The notes: generated by a model from the letters alone, not told the origin. A DNA stretch of 64,000 bases from Micromonospora tulbaghiae (GCF_900091605.1 NZ_FMCQ01000012.1:62001-126000); one strand, 5' to 3'. Counted from the first letter of the stretch, positions 16,425 through 25,485 are shown. A program made the numbers and translations.

Positions 16425-17708
16425 ATGACGAGAGTCCCCGACACGGCCGCACGGCGGCCGGCCGGACGCGCGGCGGCAGCGGCCGCCGCGCTCGCGCTGG
16501 TGGCCCCGCTGGCCGCCTGCGGATCCGGCGGCGACGGCGGCGTCCCCACGATCAACCTGTACTACCCGCCGGAGCAGAACCTGCAGAAGGTCGTCGACAC
16601 CTGCAACACGCAGGCGCAGGGGCGGTACCGGATCGACTACCGGGTGCTGCCGCGCGAGGCCGACGAGCAGCGGGTGCAGATGGTGCGGCGGCTCGCCGCG
16701 CAGGACAGCGGGATGGACGTGCTCGGCCTGGACGTCACGTGGACCCAGGAGTTCGCCAGCGCGAAGTGGATCCGGGAGTGGACCGGCCAGGACAAGGCCG
16801 AGGTCGAGCAGGGCACGCTGGCCGGCCCGCTGGACACCGCCCGGTACGAGGACAAGCTCTACGCCGCGCCCAAGAACACCAACGTGCAGCTGCTGTGGTA
16901 CCGGTCCGACCTGGTGTCGCAGGCGCCGAAGACCTGGGACGAGATGATCTCCGCCGCCCAGCAGCTCAAGGAGCAGGGCAAGCCGTACCAGGTGCTCACC
17001 ATGGGCGCCCAGTACGAGGGCCTCGTGGTCCTCTACAACACGCTCGCCGAGAGCGCCGGCGGCAAGATCCTCAGTGACGACGGCAAGAAGGCGGAGATGG
17101 ACGCCGGCGCGGTGCGCGCGCTCGACCAGCTCAAGAAGTTCGCCACGTCGGGCGTGACCTCGCCGTCGTTCAGCAACGCGCTGGAGGACCCGGTGCGGCT
17201 GGAGTTCCAGTCCGGCAAGGGCGCGTTCCAGGTGAACTGGCCGTTCGTCTATCCGGCGCTCCAGGAGGCAAACCCCGAACTGGCGAAGAACGTGAAGTGG
17301 GCCCGGGTGCCGGGCGTCGAGCCGGGCACCCCCAGCAAGGTCACCATCGGCGGGGTCAACCTGGCGGTCAGCAGCTACTCGAAGCACCCGGAGGAGGCGT
17401 TCGAGGTGGCCCGCTGCCTGCGCAACGCCGAGAACCAGAAGTTCTCCGCCGTCAACGACGGCGTGCCGCCCACCATCGAGGCCGTCTACGACGACCCGGA
17501 GATGACCGAGGCGTACCCGATGAAGGAGACCATCCTGGAGGAGCTCAAGGAGCCCGCGGTGCGTCCGCTGACCCCGGCGTACCAGAGCATCTCCACGGTG
17601 ATGTCGGCGATCCTGTCGCCGCCGTCGGCGATCCGGCCCGAGCAGACCGCTGACGAGCTGCGCAAGGCGATCTCGGACGCGCTGGAGTCCAAGGGAGTTC
17701 TGCCATGA
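16425..17708 (+). CDS. ABC sugar importer, substrate-binding lipoprotein (LpqY/MalE-type)
   Basis: 427 residues from the ATG at 16425, preceded by GGGGGAGGG; a GTG directly before it is in frame. Lipobox LAAC with Cys32 anchors the protein outside the membrane. The mature part is a cluster-B/D binding protein: TINLYYPPEQN strand, DVLGLDVTWTQEFA near residue 103, YAAPKNTNVQLLWYR near residue 145 and GGVNLAVSSYSKHPEEAFE near residue 310. The order of this operon (binding protein, two permeases, ATPase) and the protein's similarity to LpqY suggest trehalose or another alpha-glucoside as ligand; this is inferred. It overlaps the next gene by ATGA. Confidence 0.88.
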   Translation: MTRVPDTAARRPAGRAAAAAAALALVAPLAACGSGGDGGVPTINLYYPPEQNLQKVVDTCNTQAQGRYRIDYRVLPREADEQRVQMVRRLAAQDSGMDVLGLDVTWTQEFASAKWIREWTGQDKAEVEQGTLAGPLDTARYEDKLYAAPKNTNVQLLWYRSDLVSQAPKTWDEMISAAQQLKEQGKPYQVLTMGAQYEGLVVLYNTLAESAGGKILSDDGKKAEMDAGAVRALDQLKKFATSGVTSPSFSNALEDPVRLEFQSGKGAFQVNWPFVYPALQEANPELAKNVKWARVPGVEPGTPSKVTIGGVNLAVSSYSKHPEEAFEVARCLRNAENQKFSAVNDGVPPTIEAVYDDPEMTEAYPMKETILEELKEPAVRPLTPAYQSISTVMSAILSPPSAIRPEQTADELRKAISDALESKGVLP

Positions 17709-18706
17709 GCGTGAACGCCACCCCGGCCGGCGCGCAGGCCGCCGCCGAGGCCGAGGCCGAACAACCCGGCGGCCGGCACGCCGCCGTACCGGAACAGCGG
17801 TCCCGGCGCGGCTCCCGTGCCCCGCTGAGCGACAACAAGCGCGCCGAGCGGCGCCTCGGCTGGCTGCTGTGCGCGCCGGCCGCGCTGGTCATGGTGCTGG
17901 TCACCGCGTACCCGATCCTGTACTCGGTCTGGCTGTCGCTGCAGCGCTTCGACCTGCGCTTCCCCGACGAGCGGGAGTTCGTCGGGCTGGAGAACTACGT
18001 CACCGTGCTGACGAACGACTTCTGGTGGACCGCGTTCGGGGTCACCGCGCTGATCACCGTGGTGACCGTCGCGGTCGAACTGGTGCTCGGCATGGGCCTG
18101 GCGCTGATCATGCACCGGACGCTCGTCGGCCGGGGCATCGTCCGCACCGCCGCGCTGATCCCGTACGGCATCGTCACCGTGGTCGCGGCGTTCTCCTGGC
18201 GGTACGCCTGGACGCCGGGCACCGGCTACCTGGCGAACCTGTTCGACGGCAGCGCCCCGCTCACCGAGCGGGCCAGCTCGCTGGCGATCATCATGCTGGC
18301 CGAGATCTGGAAGACCACCCCGTTCATGGCGCTGCTGCTGATGGCCGGGCTGGCCCTGGTGCCGGAGGACCTGCTCAAGGCGGCCTCCACCGACGGCGCG
18401 ACGGCGTGGCAGCGGTTCACCAAGGTGATGCTGCCGGTGATGAAGCCGGCCATCCTGGTCGCGCTGCTGTTCCGCACGCTCGACGCGTTCCGGGTCTTCG
18501 ACAACATCTTCGTGCTCACCAACGGCGGCAACGAGACGTCGTCGGTGTCGATGCTCGCCTACAACAACCTGATCCGGGGCCTGAACCTCGGCATCGGCTC
18601 CACGATGTCGGTGCTGATCTTCATCACCGTGGCGATCATCGCCTTCGTGTTCGTGAAGCTGTTCGGCACCGCTGCCCCCGGCAGCGACGATGGGGAGAGG
18701 CGCTGA
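17705..18706 (+). CDS. ABC sugar importer, permease 1 (SugA/MalF-type)
   Basis: 333 residues; the start overlaps the binding-protein stop by 4 bp, implying translational coupling. A cytoplasmic Ala/Glu/Arg-rich N-terminus of about 50 residues precedes six membrane helices. The ATPase-contact EAA loop is AASTDGATAWQRFTKVMLP near residue 223. It forms the translocation channel with the permease encoded next and receives the sugar from the lipoprotein. Confidence 0.92.
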   Translation: MSVNATPAGAQAAAEAEAEQPGGRHAAVPEQRSRRGSRAPLSDNKRAERRLGWLLCAPAALVMVLVTAYPILYSVWLSLQRFDLRFPDEREFVGLENYVTVLTNDFWWTAFGVTALITVVTVAVELVLGMGLALIMHRTLVGRGIVRTAALIPYGIVTVVAAFSWRYAWTPGTGYLANLFDGSAPLTERASSLAIIMLAEIWKTTPFMALLLMAGLALVPEDLLKAASTDGATAWQRFTKVMLPVMKPAILVALLFRTLDAFRVFDNIFVLTNGGNETSSVSMLAYNNLIRGLNLGIGSTMSVLIFITVAIIAFVFVKLFGTAAPGSDDGERR

Positions 18707-18707
18707 C

Positions 18708-19544
18708 ATGGCAGTGGAAACCACCACGCGGGCGAAGCTGCGCTGGGGCCTGCTGGACGTCGTGGTCGTCGTCTTCGCGCTGGTCCCCGTCCTCTGGATC
18801 GCCTCGCTGTCGTTCAAGACGCCGGCCACGCTCACCGACGGCAAGTTCTGGCCGCGGGAGTGGACGCTGGACAACTACCGGACCATTTTCGACACCGACC
18901 AGTTCGTCCGCGCCCTGGTCAACTCCATCGGCATCGCGCTGATCGCCACCGCGATCGCGGTGGTGCTCGGGACGATGGCCGCGTACGCGATCTCCCGGCT
19001 CGACTTCCCGGGCAAGAAGCTGCTGGTCGGCGTCTCACTGCTGATCGCGATGTTCCCGCAGGTGTCGCTGGTGTCGCCGCTGTTCGAGATCGAACGGCAG
19101 CTCGGGTTGTTCGACACCTGGCCCGGGCTGATCCTGCCGTACATCACGTTCGCGCTGCCGCTGGCGATCTACACGCTGTCGGCGTTCTTCAAGCAGATCC
19201 CGTGGGACCTGGAGAAGGCGGCGAAGATGGACGGCGCCACCCAGGGACAGGCGTTCCGGCGGGTGATCGCGCCGCTGGCCGCGCCCGGCGTGTTCACCAC
19301 GGCCATCCTGGTCTTCATCTTCTGCTGGAACGACTTCCTGTTCGCGATCACGCTCACCTCGACCGAGCGGTCCCGCACGGTCCCGGTGGCCCTGCAGTTC
19401 TTCACCGGTGAGTCGCAGTTCGAGGACCCCACCGGAGCGATCTGCGCCGCCGCCGTGGTGATCACCGTGCCGATCATCCTGTTCGTGCTCTTCTTCCAGC
19501 GCCGCATCGTCTCCGGTCTGACCTCCGGCGCAGTCAAGGGATAG
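18708..19544 (+). CDS. ABC sugar importer, permease 2 (SugB/MalG-type)
   Basis: 278 residues from the ATG at 18708, which follows GGGGAGAGG embedded in the end of permease 1; the stop of permease 1 is one nucleotide upstream. Six membrane helices and EAA loop AAKMDGATQGQAFRRVIAPL near residue 178. The C-terminus RIVSGLTSGAVKG is characteristic of MalG/SugB permeases, where it reaches into the ATPase dimer. Confidence 0.92.
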   Translation: MAVETTTRAKLRWGLLDVVVVVFALVPVLWIASLSFKTPATLTDGKFWPREWTLDNYRTIFDTDQFVRALVNSIGIALIATAIAVVLGTMAAYAISRLDFPGKKLLVGVSLLIAMFPQVSLVSPLFEIERQLGLFDTWPGLILPYITFALPLAIYTLSAFFKQIPWDLEKAAKMDGATQGQAFRRVIAPLAAPGVFTTAILVFIFCWNDFLFAITLTSTERSRTVPVALQFFTGESQFEDPTGAICAAAVVITVPIILFVLFFQRRIVSGLTSGAVKG

Positions 19545-19553
19545 GTGGTAGCA

Positions 19554-20762
19554 ATGGCCGACATCGTGCTGGACAAGGTGAGCAAGCGGTTCCCGGACGG
19601 GACCACCGCCGTACAGGACGTCGACCTGGAGATCGCCGACGGCGAGTTCGTGATCCTGGTCGGCCCGTCCGGCTGCGGGAAGTCCACCACGCTCAACATG
19701 ATCGCCGGACTGGAGGACATCAGCTCCGGTGAGCTGCGCATCGGCGGTGAGCGGGTCAACGACAAGGCGCCCCGGGACCGCGACATCGCGATGGTCTTCC
19801 AGTCGTACGCGCTCTACCCGAACATGACCGTCCGGGAGAACATGGCGTTCCCGCTGCGGCTGGCGAAGATGGACAAGGAGACCATCAACCAGAAGGTCGA
19901 CGAGGCGGCGAAGGTGCTGGAGCTGACCGCGTTGCTGGACCGCAGACCGGCCAACCTCTCCGGCGGCCAGCGGCAGCGGGTGGCGATGGGACGGGCCATC
20001 GTCCGCCAGCCCAAGGCGTTCCTGATGGACGAGCCGCTGTCGAACCTGGACGCGAAGCTGCGGGTGCAGATGCGCACAGTGGTGTCCCGGCTGCAGAAGC
20101 AGCTCGGCACCACCACCGTCTACGTCACCCACGACCAGACCGAGGCGATGACGCTCGGCGACCGGGTGGTCATCATGCGGGGCGGCGCGGTGCAGCAGGT
20201 CGGGCCGCCGCAGGAGCTGTACGACCACCCGCGCAACCTCTTCGTCGCCGGGTTCATCGGCTCGCCCTCGATGAACTTCGTGCACGCCGTCGTGGAGGAC
20301 GGCCGGCTGCGGACGGCGCTCGGTGACGTTCCGGTCGGCGACCGGATCCGCCGCGAGCTGGAAGGCGGCGACGCGCCCCGGGAGCTGATCCTGGGCATCC
20401 GCCCGGAGCACTTCGAGGACGCGGCGCTGATCGACGACGAGACCCGCCGCCGGGGCATGGAGTTCGAGGCGCCGGTCGACATCGTCGAGTCGATGGGCTC
20501 GGACAAGTACGTCTACTTCACCGTCGAGGGGGAGCGGGCCACCGCCGCCGAGCTGGAGGAGCTGGCCGCGGACACCGGTGCGGCGGACTTCGCCGGCGCC
20601 GGGTCGAACCTGGTCACCCGCCTGTCGGCGGAGTCGCCGGTACGCGAGGGCGAGTCGCGCCGGGTGTGGTTCAACCTGGAGAAGATCCACCTGTTCGACC
20701 CGGGCAGCGGCCGCAACCTGACGCTGCACGAGGGCCGCTCCGCCGGAGCGCTCGCCGACTGA
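19554..20762 (+). CDS. ABC sugar importer ATPase (SugC/MsiK/UgpC-type)
   Basis: 402 residues from the ATG at 19554, nine nucleotides after permease 2. Walker A GPSGCGKST near residue 37, Q-loop VFQSYALYPNMTV, signature LSGGQRQRVAMGRAI near residue 134, Walker B FLMDEPLSNLDAK and switch His in YVTHDQTEAMTLGDR. A C-terminal regulatory OB-like extension (about 240-402) with FIGSPSMNF matches MalK/SugC proteins. Having its own ATPase in the operon differs from Streptomyces systems that share a single distant MsiK. Confidence 0.93.
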   Translation: MADIVLDKVSKRFPDGTTAVQDVDLEIADGEFVILVGPSGCGKSTTLNMIAGLEDISSGELRIGGERVNDKAPRDRDIAMVFQSYALYPNMTVRENMAFPLRLAKMDKETINQKVDEAAKVLELTALLDRRPANLSGGQRQRVAMGRAIVRQPKAFLMDEPLSNLDAKLRVQMRTVVSRLQKQLGTTTVYVTHDQTEAMTLGDRVVIMRGGAVQQVGPPQELYDHPRNLFVAGFIGSPSMNFVHAVVEDGRLRTALGDVPVGDRIRRELEGGDAPRELILGIRPEHFEDAALIDDETRRRGMEFEAPVDIVESMGSDKYVYFTVEGERATAAELEELAADTGAADFAGAGSNLVTRLSAESPVREGESRRVWFNLEKIHLFDPGSGRNLTLHEGRSAGALAD

Positions 20763-20776
20763 CCCCGGGATGCGGG

Positions 20777-20813
20777 CGAAGGGCCGGTGGCGGTGCGCGC
20801 CGCCGGCCCTTCG
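20777..20813 (+). terminator. Terminator of the sugar ABC operon
   Basis: 16-bp inverted repeat beginning CGAAGGGCCGG and ending CCGGCCCTTCG, with one wobble position and a 5-nt loop, 14 nt after the ATPase stop codon. It lies between convergent genes and may serve both. Confidence 0.8.
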
Positions 20814-20841
20814 GTCTGCTCGCGCCCGGGTGCCCGCGCTG

Positions 20842-21975
20842 TCACCAGGAGTGGCGCAGCTCCAGCCCGAGGAAGCGGGCGTACCCGGTCAGGGCCGCCT
20901 CCACCCGCTCACGCAACGCGGCGTCGAACGGCACGAGCTGCTGCACCTTGACGGTCACCGCCCTCGCGCCCAGCGTCCGCGTCCAGGTGCCGACCACGCG
21001 CCCGCCGCGCACCACAGTCGACCGGAACATCCCGTTGTTGCCGGGGACCACCGCGGCGGCGTGCGCCGGGTCGAGCATCAGCGACCGGTCCTTGAAGCCG
21101 AGCAGGTATTCGTCGAAGCCGGGCAGCGTGTGCAGGTCGTCGACCGGCGCGCGGGGCGCGTCGAGCAGCGCGGCGTCGACCACCGCGGGCTCGCCGTCGA
21201 CCTCGACCGGGGCGAGCAGGTCACCGGCCAGTGTGATCGCCCGCGTCGCGTCGGTGACGGTCAGGCCCGTCCACCGGGCCAGCTCGTGCCGGGTCACCGG
21301 CCCGTGGCCGCGCACGTAGCGGTGCGCCAGCAACGCCAGCGCCTCGTCCCGCTCCGGGCGGTGCGGGTCGGGCGCCCACTCGTCGAGCAGGGCGAACGTC
21401 TGCTCCGTGCCGACGTGCGGGGCGATGCAGGCGACGCCGCGCTGGCTGGCGTACCAGAGCAGGTGGTAGCCGCGCTGGCCGTCCGTGTCCAGCCCGGCGG
21501 CGCGCAGCGCGGCCAGGCACTCGGCGCGGGTGAGCCGGCCGCCGCCGGTCAGCGCCGCACCCAGCACGTCGCAGGCCCGTTCGCCGTCGTCGACGGTCAG
21601 CCCGAGCTGCCGCCACCGGCCGGCGATCCCGGCGAGCGTCCGCACGCCGGTCAGCTCCAGCATCCACCGCGCGTCGCGCGCCGGGACCAGGTGCACGGTG
21701 CCGCGCATCGGCCAGGTGCGCAGCGCCTCGCGTCGCTCCAGCGCCGCGCGCACGTCGTCCTGGGTGGCGCCGGGCAGGCGTACGCCGAGCGACCACAGCC
21801 CGCTCGCCGCGTCCTGTGCCTGCATGGCGCCGAACCACTCGACCACGTCGGCGACGCCCACTGGGCGGGCGGTGGGGTGCGGGCGCAGCAACAGCCCGGT
21901 CATGCGCAGCGCGAGCGCCTCGGCGCGGCTGAGGCGTACGGTCACGGGCGTCAGCGTAAGCCCGGGGTACGACAT
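20842..21975 (-). CDS. Winged-helix DNA glycosylase, AlkZ-like (HTH_42 family)
   Basis: 377 residues. The family consists of tandem winged helices. The motif MQAQDA (Gln52 and Gln54) is the QxQ motif associated with AlkZ-type glycosylases acting on bulky alkylated or crosslinked DNA, and LRTWPMRGTVHLV near residue 85 is the family's signature segment. DEYLLGFKDRS near residue 285 and the C-terminal GRVVGTW strand also fit. A repair role is inferred from the family. No antibiotic cluster is visible beside it. The ATG at 21975 follows AGGGG; a GTG eleven codons in is an alternative start. Confidence 0.82.
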   Translation of the reverse strand: MSYPGLTLTPVTVRLSRAEALALRMTGLLLRPHPTARPVGVADVVEWFGAMQAQDAASGLWSLGVRLPGATQDDVRAALERREALRTWPMRGTVHLVPARDARWMLELTGVRTLAGIAGRWRQLGLTVDDGERACDVLGAALTGGGRLTRAECLAALRAAGLDTDGQRGYHLLWYASQRGVACIAPHVGTEQTFALLDEWAPDPHRPERDEALALLAHRYVRGHGPVTRHELARWTGLTVTDATRAITLAGDLLAPVEVDGEPAVVDAALLDAPRAPVDDLHTLPGFDEYLLGFKDRSLMLDPAHAAAVVPGNNGMFRSTVVRGGRVVGTWTRTLGARAVTVKVQQLVPFDAALRERVEAALTGYARFLGLELRHSW

Positions 21976-22144
21976 CGCCCCTGATCGCGCTGCGCCGGCC
22001 GCGCTGCCGACGGAGCGCGATCCCCCGTTCAGGTTCCCGGCGCGGGGGCGGCCGATATGGCCGGCGCCGATTCGACCAGGATCCCCGTTGAGCTGGGCCG
22101 AGAAAGCGTTTTCGCGCGGAACTTGCGCAAATCTTGAGCCTCGC

Positions 22145-22636
22145 TCAGTCGAGGCGCCGGTGCATGACGAGCAGATCGACGTACCCCCGGGTGGGGTGCC
22201 GGAAGCCCTCCGGCACCCGGCCGATCACCTCGAAGCCCAGCGACCGCCACAGCTCGACGGCCCGGGTGTTGGTGGCCACCACGGCGTTGAACTGCATGGC
22301 CCGGTAGCCGTCGGCCCGGGCCGCGTCGAGCAGGTGCGCGGCCAGCGCCCGGCCGACGCCGCGCCCGGCGGCGGCCGGGGCGACCATGAACGAGGCGTTC
22401 GCCACGTGGTCGCCGGGGCCGCCCTGGTTGGGCGCCAGCTTGGCCGAGCCGAGCACCGCGCCGTCCGGCGCCACCGCGACCACCGTCCGCGCCGGCGCCG
22501 GCGGCATCCAGAGCCTGCGGGCCTGCTCCTCCGTCACGTCGCGGGGCCAGGTGTACGTCTCGCCGGCCGCCACGATCTCGCGCAGGAACGGCCAGATCAG
22601 CGGCCAGTCGGCCGGCGTGGCGGAGCGGATCTCCAC
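22145..22636 (-). CDS. GNAT-family N-acetyltransferase
   Basis: 163 residues starting at the GTG at 22636, where the conserved first strand VEIRSATPADW begins; upstream in-frame sequence is unlike the family. The acetyl-CoA loop is AAAGRGVGRALAAHLL near residue 92, followed by NAVVATNTRAVELWRSLGFEVIG, as in PhnO/YncA-type enzymes. Substrate unknown; YncA-like enzymes often acetylate small amines or methionine derivatives. Divergent from wrbA. Confidence 0.85.
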   Translation of the reverse strand: MEIRSATPADWPLIWPFLREIVAAGETYTWPRDVTEEQARRLWMPPAPARTVVAVAPDGAVLGSAKLAPNQGGPGDHVANASFMVAPAAAGRGVGRALAAHLLDAARADGYRAMQFNAVVATNTRAVELWRSLGFEVIGRVPEGFRHPTRGYVDLLVMHRRLD

Positions 22637-22721
22637 CCGGAGAGCATGCCACGCCCTGAGTTTGACGGAACAAGTAACGGGTAGTCGCCGGAGCTGACCC
22701 GAGACGAGGAGGGAACGTCTG

Positions 22722-23339
22722 ATGGATGGCCAGGTCAAGGTCGCGGTGATCTATTACAGCGCGACCGGCATCACCTACCAGATGGCGCAGGCGGCGGTCG
22801 AGGCGGCGGGGGAGGCCGGCGCCGAGGTGCGTCTGCGCAAGGTACGTGAGCTGGCGCCCGACGAGGCGATCCGCTCCAATTCCGGCTGGCAGGCGCACCG
22901 GCTGGAGACCCAGGACGTGATGGAGGCGCAGCCGGACGACCTGTCGTGGGCCGACGTGATCATCATGGGTTCGCCGACCCGGTACGGCATGATCGCCGCC
23001 CAGCTCAAGCAGTTCATCGACACCACCGGCCCGCTCTGGGCCGCCGGCGCGCTCGCGGACAAGGTCTACAGCGGGTTCACCTCGACCGCCACGTCGCACG
23101 GCGGCCAGGAGGCCACACTGCTGTCGCTGTACACGGTCTTCTACCACTGGGGTGGCATCGTGGTGACCCCCGGTTACACCGACCCGAGCCAGTTCGTCGC
23201 CGGCAACCCGTACGGCGCATCGCACACCAGCAACAACGGGGAGGTCGCCCCGGACCAGGTGGCACTGTCCGCCACCGCGCTGACCGCCAAGCGGGCCGCG
23301 CTGATGGGCGCCGCGCTGAAGCGGGGCATGGCCGGCTGA
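22722..23339 (+). CDS. wrbA: NAD(P)H:quinone oxidoreductase, WrbA type
   Basis: 205 residues, ATG preceded by GAGGAGGG. The flavodoxin-like FMN-binding loop is YYSATGITYQMA near residue 11. GSPTRYGMIAAQLKQFIDTT near residue 86, TSTATSHGGQE near residue 117 and the C-terminal PYGASHTS are diagnostic for WrbA. It reduces quinones by two electrons using NAD(P)H and FMN, normally as a tetramer in the cytosol. It ends at a strong shared terminator. Confidence 0.93.
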   Translation: MDGQVKVAVIYYSATGITYQMAQAAVEAAGEAGAEVRLRKVRELAPDEAIRSNSGWQAHRLETQDVMEAQPDDLSWADVIIMGSPTRYGMIAAQLKQFIDTTGPLWAAGALADKVYSGFTSTATSHGGQEATLLSLYTVFYHWGGIVVTPGYTDPSQFVAGNPYGASHTSNNGEVAPDQVALSATALTAKRAALMGAALKRGMAG

Positions 23340-23343
23340 CCCG

Positions 23344-23402
23344 ACTGGCGACCGGTGGCCGGACGGGGGCTCTCGAACCCGTCCGGACCACCGGTCGCCA
23401 GT
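23344..23402. terminator. Long perfect hairpin, bidirectional terminator
   Basis: Arms begin ACTGGCGACCGGTGG and end CCACCGGTCGCCAGT, continuing inward with CCGGACGGG / CCCGTCCGG after one mismatch, around a loop of about 10 nt. It fills the 66-nt gap between the convergent wrbA and PhzE-like genes, so it probably stops both transcripts. Confidence 0.9.
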
Positions 23403-23405
23403 GCC

Positions 23406-25322
23406 CTACCCGCGATCGGCCGCTCCATGCGCGCTCAGCGCCGGCCGGTCCAGCAGGTGCCCGAGCAGGTCCGCCAGGACCCTCGTGCCGTCCTGGCTCA
23501 GCACCGACTCGGGGTGGAACTGCACCCCGGCGAAGCCCGCGCCGCGCAGCGCGTGCACCGCGCCGTCGGCCGGGTCGCGGGACACCTCGACCGGGCCGTA
23601 CGGACCGGCCACCCGGTCGGCGTCGGCGAGCGCGGTGAAGCTGGCGTAGAACCCGACCCGGCGGGTCGTCCCGAACACCGGCACGTCCCGCGGCAACCCC
23701 TGGTACGGCGCGTCGCGGCGGTGCAGCGGCAGGCCCAGCAGCCCGGCGAGCAACTGGTGGCCCAGGCACACGGCGAGCGTGGGCCGGCCGGATGCGAGCA
23801 ACTCGGTCAGCAGTGCCCGCAGCGCCGCCATCTTCGGCGCGGTGGTGTCCCGCGGGTCACCCGGGCCGGGGCCGACCACCACCAGGTCGTAGCCGTCCAG
23901 CGGGCCCGGGTCCGGCCAGTCCCGCCGGGTCACCGCCAGGCCCAGCGCGCCGAGCTGGTGGGCCAGCATGCCGGTGAACGTGTCCTCGCCGTCGACGATC
24001 AGCGCCCGGCGCCCGGCCAGCCCTCGTAGCGCGATCGCGCCCGGCTCCCGCTGCTCCAGCCAGAACCGGGCCAGCGGGGCGTTGCGGGCGGCCAGCGCGG
24101 CGCGTACCTCGGGGTCGTCGGCGTAGCGGACGGCCGGCTCGGTGGCGGAGCGCGGCGCGTCCGGGCCGAGACCCAGCGCGGCCAGCACACCGGCCGCCTT
24201 CGCGTGCGTCTCGGCCACCTCCCCGGCGGTGGTGGAGTGCCGGACCAGCGTCGCGCCGACCGGCACCCGCAGCGCGCCCTCGGGGGAGATCTCGGCGGTA
24301 CGGATCAGGATCGGCGCGTCGAGCGTCTGCCGGCCCTGCTCGTCGCGGCCCAGCAGGGCGAGCACCCCGGCGTAGTAGCGCCGGCCGGTGCGCTCGTGCC
24401 GGGCGATCACCCGGCAGGCGTTCTCCATCGGGCTGCCGGTGACCGTGGGCGCGAACATGGTCTCCCGCAGCACGTCGCGCACGTCCCGGGAGCAGCGCCC
24501 GGCCAGCAGGTACTCGGTGTGCGCCAGGTGCGCCATCTCCTTCAGGTACGGCCCGACCACCTGGCCGCCGTGCTCGGCGACCACGGCCATCATCTTCAGC
24601 TCCTCGTCCAGCACCATGTACAGCTCCTCCACCTCCTTCGGGTCCTGCAGGAAGCGCAGCAGCGCGGAGCGGTCGACGGTCTCGCCCCGGTGCCGGAACG
24701 TGCCGCTGATCGGGTTCATCTCGACCAGCCCGTCGGCGACGCTGACGTGCCGCTCCGGGCTGGCGCCGACCAGGATCCGGGTGCCGGTGTGCACCAGGAA
24801 CGTCCAGTACGCGCCCCGCTCGCGCAGCAGCAGCCGGCGCAGCGCGGCCAGGGCCGCGGCCAGCGGGTCGCCCTGCACGGTGGCGAGCATGGTGCGGTGG
24901 ATGACGAAGTTCGCCCCCTCGCCCCGGCCGATCTCGTCGGCCAGCACCCGTTCCACGATCGCCGCGTACTCGTCGTCGGCGATGTCGAAGCCGGCGTCGC
25001 GGGTGCGCACCTCGGCGTCGGGCAGGTCGTCGAGCAGTTCGGCCAGGGGTATCCGCCGATGCGCCTTGACCGCCAGGAACTCCAGCGGCAGGCCGTCGTC
25101 GACGCACTCGAAACCGCGTTCGGTGACCTGCCGGAACGGCACCAGGGCCAGCGTGTGCGGACCGGCGCCCTCGGGCAGCGGCAGGTCGGCCAGCTCGTCG
25201 GCGGTGCGTACCGGGCCGGTGAACAGGTCGACGTGGTCGGCGCCCTCGCGGCGGACGAGCGCGAACGGGCCGGGGTCGCGGCCGGCCGCGACGGCGGCGA
25301 GCGGGTCGGACAGGCGGGTCAT
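23406..25322 (-). CDS. Anthranilate/ADIC synthase, fused TrpE-TrpG type (PhzE-like)
   Basis: 638 residues, ATG preceded by GAGGAG. The N-terminal chorismate-binding domain (about 1-430) has MNPISGTFRHRGE near residue 224, ELKMMAVVAEHGG and GSPMENACRVI. The C-terminal class-I glutamine amidotransferase (about 445-625) has the nucleophile Cys in LAVCLGHQLLAGL and the catalytic His/Glu in QFHPES. The fused layout and length match PhzE and Streptomyces TrpEG-type synthases that convert chorismate plus glutamine to anthranilate or ADIC. No phenazine genes are nearby. The Trp leader upstream argues for anthranilate/tryptophan supply. Confidence 0.88.
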   Translation of the reverse strand: MTRLSDPLAAVAAGRDPGPFALVRREGADHVDLFTGPVRTADELADLPLPEGAGPHTLALVPFRQVTERGFECVDDGLPLEFLAVKAHRRIPLAELLDDLPDAEVRTRDAGFDIADDEYAAIVERVLADEIGRGEGANFVIHRTMLATVQGDPLAAALAALRRLLLRERGAYWTFLVHTGTRILVGASPERHVSVADGLVEMNPISGTFRHRGETVDRSALLRFLQDPKEVEELYMVLDEELKMMAVVAEHGGQVVGPYLKEMAHLAHTEYLLAGRCSRDVRDVLRETMFAPTVTGSPMENACRVIARHERTGRRYYAGVLALLGRDEQGRQTLDAPILIRTAEISPEGALRVPVGATLVRHSTTAGEVAETHAKAAGVLAALGLGPDAPRSATEPAVRYADDPEVRAALAARNAPLARFWLEQREPGAIALRGLAGRRALIVDGEDTFTGMLAHQLGALGLAVTRRDWPDPGPLDGYDLVVVGPGPGDPRDTTAPKMAALRALLTELLASGRPTLAVCLGHQLLAGLLGLPLHRRDAPYQGLPRDVPVFGTTRRVGFYASFTALADADRVAGPYGPVEVSRDPADGAVHALRGAGFAGVQFHPESVLSQDGTRVLADLLGHLLDRPALSAHGAADRG

Positions 25323-25345
25323 CGGGTCTCCTCGGTGGGCCGGGT

Positions 25346-25456
25346 GGCCGCCGGTGAAGGCGACCCGGGATGCCGGGGGAGACCGGCGGCCGCCTCGTCG
25401 GGCGGCCGCGTGGGGAAGCTACGCGCGGGGGTGGGCCGCCGGGTCGGCGGGCCACC
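25346..25456 (-). promoter_or_regulatory. Trp attenuator with mutually exclusive hairpins
   Basis: Read on the minus strand. Hairpin 1:2 (25456-25430) pairs GGTGGCCCGCC with GGCGGCCCACC, with one mismatch; its 5' arm contains the tandem Trp codons of the leader peptide. Part of arm 2 (GGCGGCC) can instead pair with GGCCGCC at 25407-25401. A second stem (25409-25386) is a perfect 9-bp GCGGCCGCC / GGCGGCCGC with a 6-nt loop. A third (25391-25346) is a perfect 10-bp GGCCGCCGGT / ACCGGCGGCC that shares bases with the second, so they exclude each other. Which form terminates is not certain, since no T tract follows. Confidence 0.8.
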
Positions 25457-25478
25457 AGCAGGACAGGTGCGCGGGCAT
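25419..25478 (-). CDS. trpL: Tryptophan leader peptide (19 aa)
   Basis: Short frame MPAHLSCWWPADPAAHPRA ending in TAG, 97 nt upstream of the PhzE/TrpEG-like start. Two consecutive Trp codons (25457-25452) fall in the 5' arm of the first leader hairpin, the arrangement used for ribosome-mediated attenuation. The tail PADPAAHPRA resembles known actinomycete trp leaders. There is no ribosome site; a TACAGT -10-like hexamer (25491-25486) ends 7 nt before the ATG, so the mRNA is probably leaderless and starts at the A of ATG. Confidence 0.88.
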   Translation of the reverse strand: MPAHLSCWWPADPAAHPRA

Positions 25479-25485
25479 GACGGTC

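Noticed and set aside
23406..25322. Phenazine biosynthesis cluster suggested by the PhzE-like protein
   Set aside because: No phzA/B/D/F/G homologues are adjacent, and the Trp attenuator points to anthranilate or tryptophan supply.
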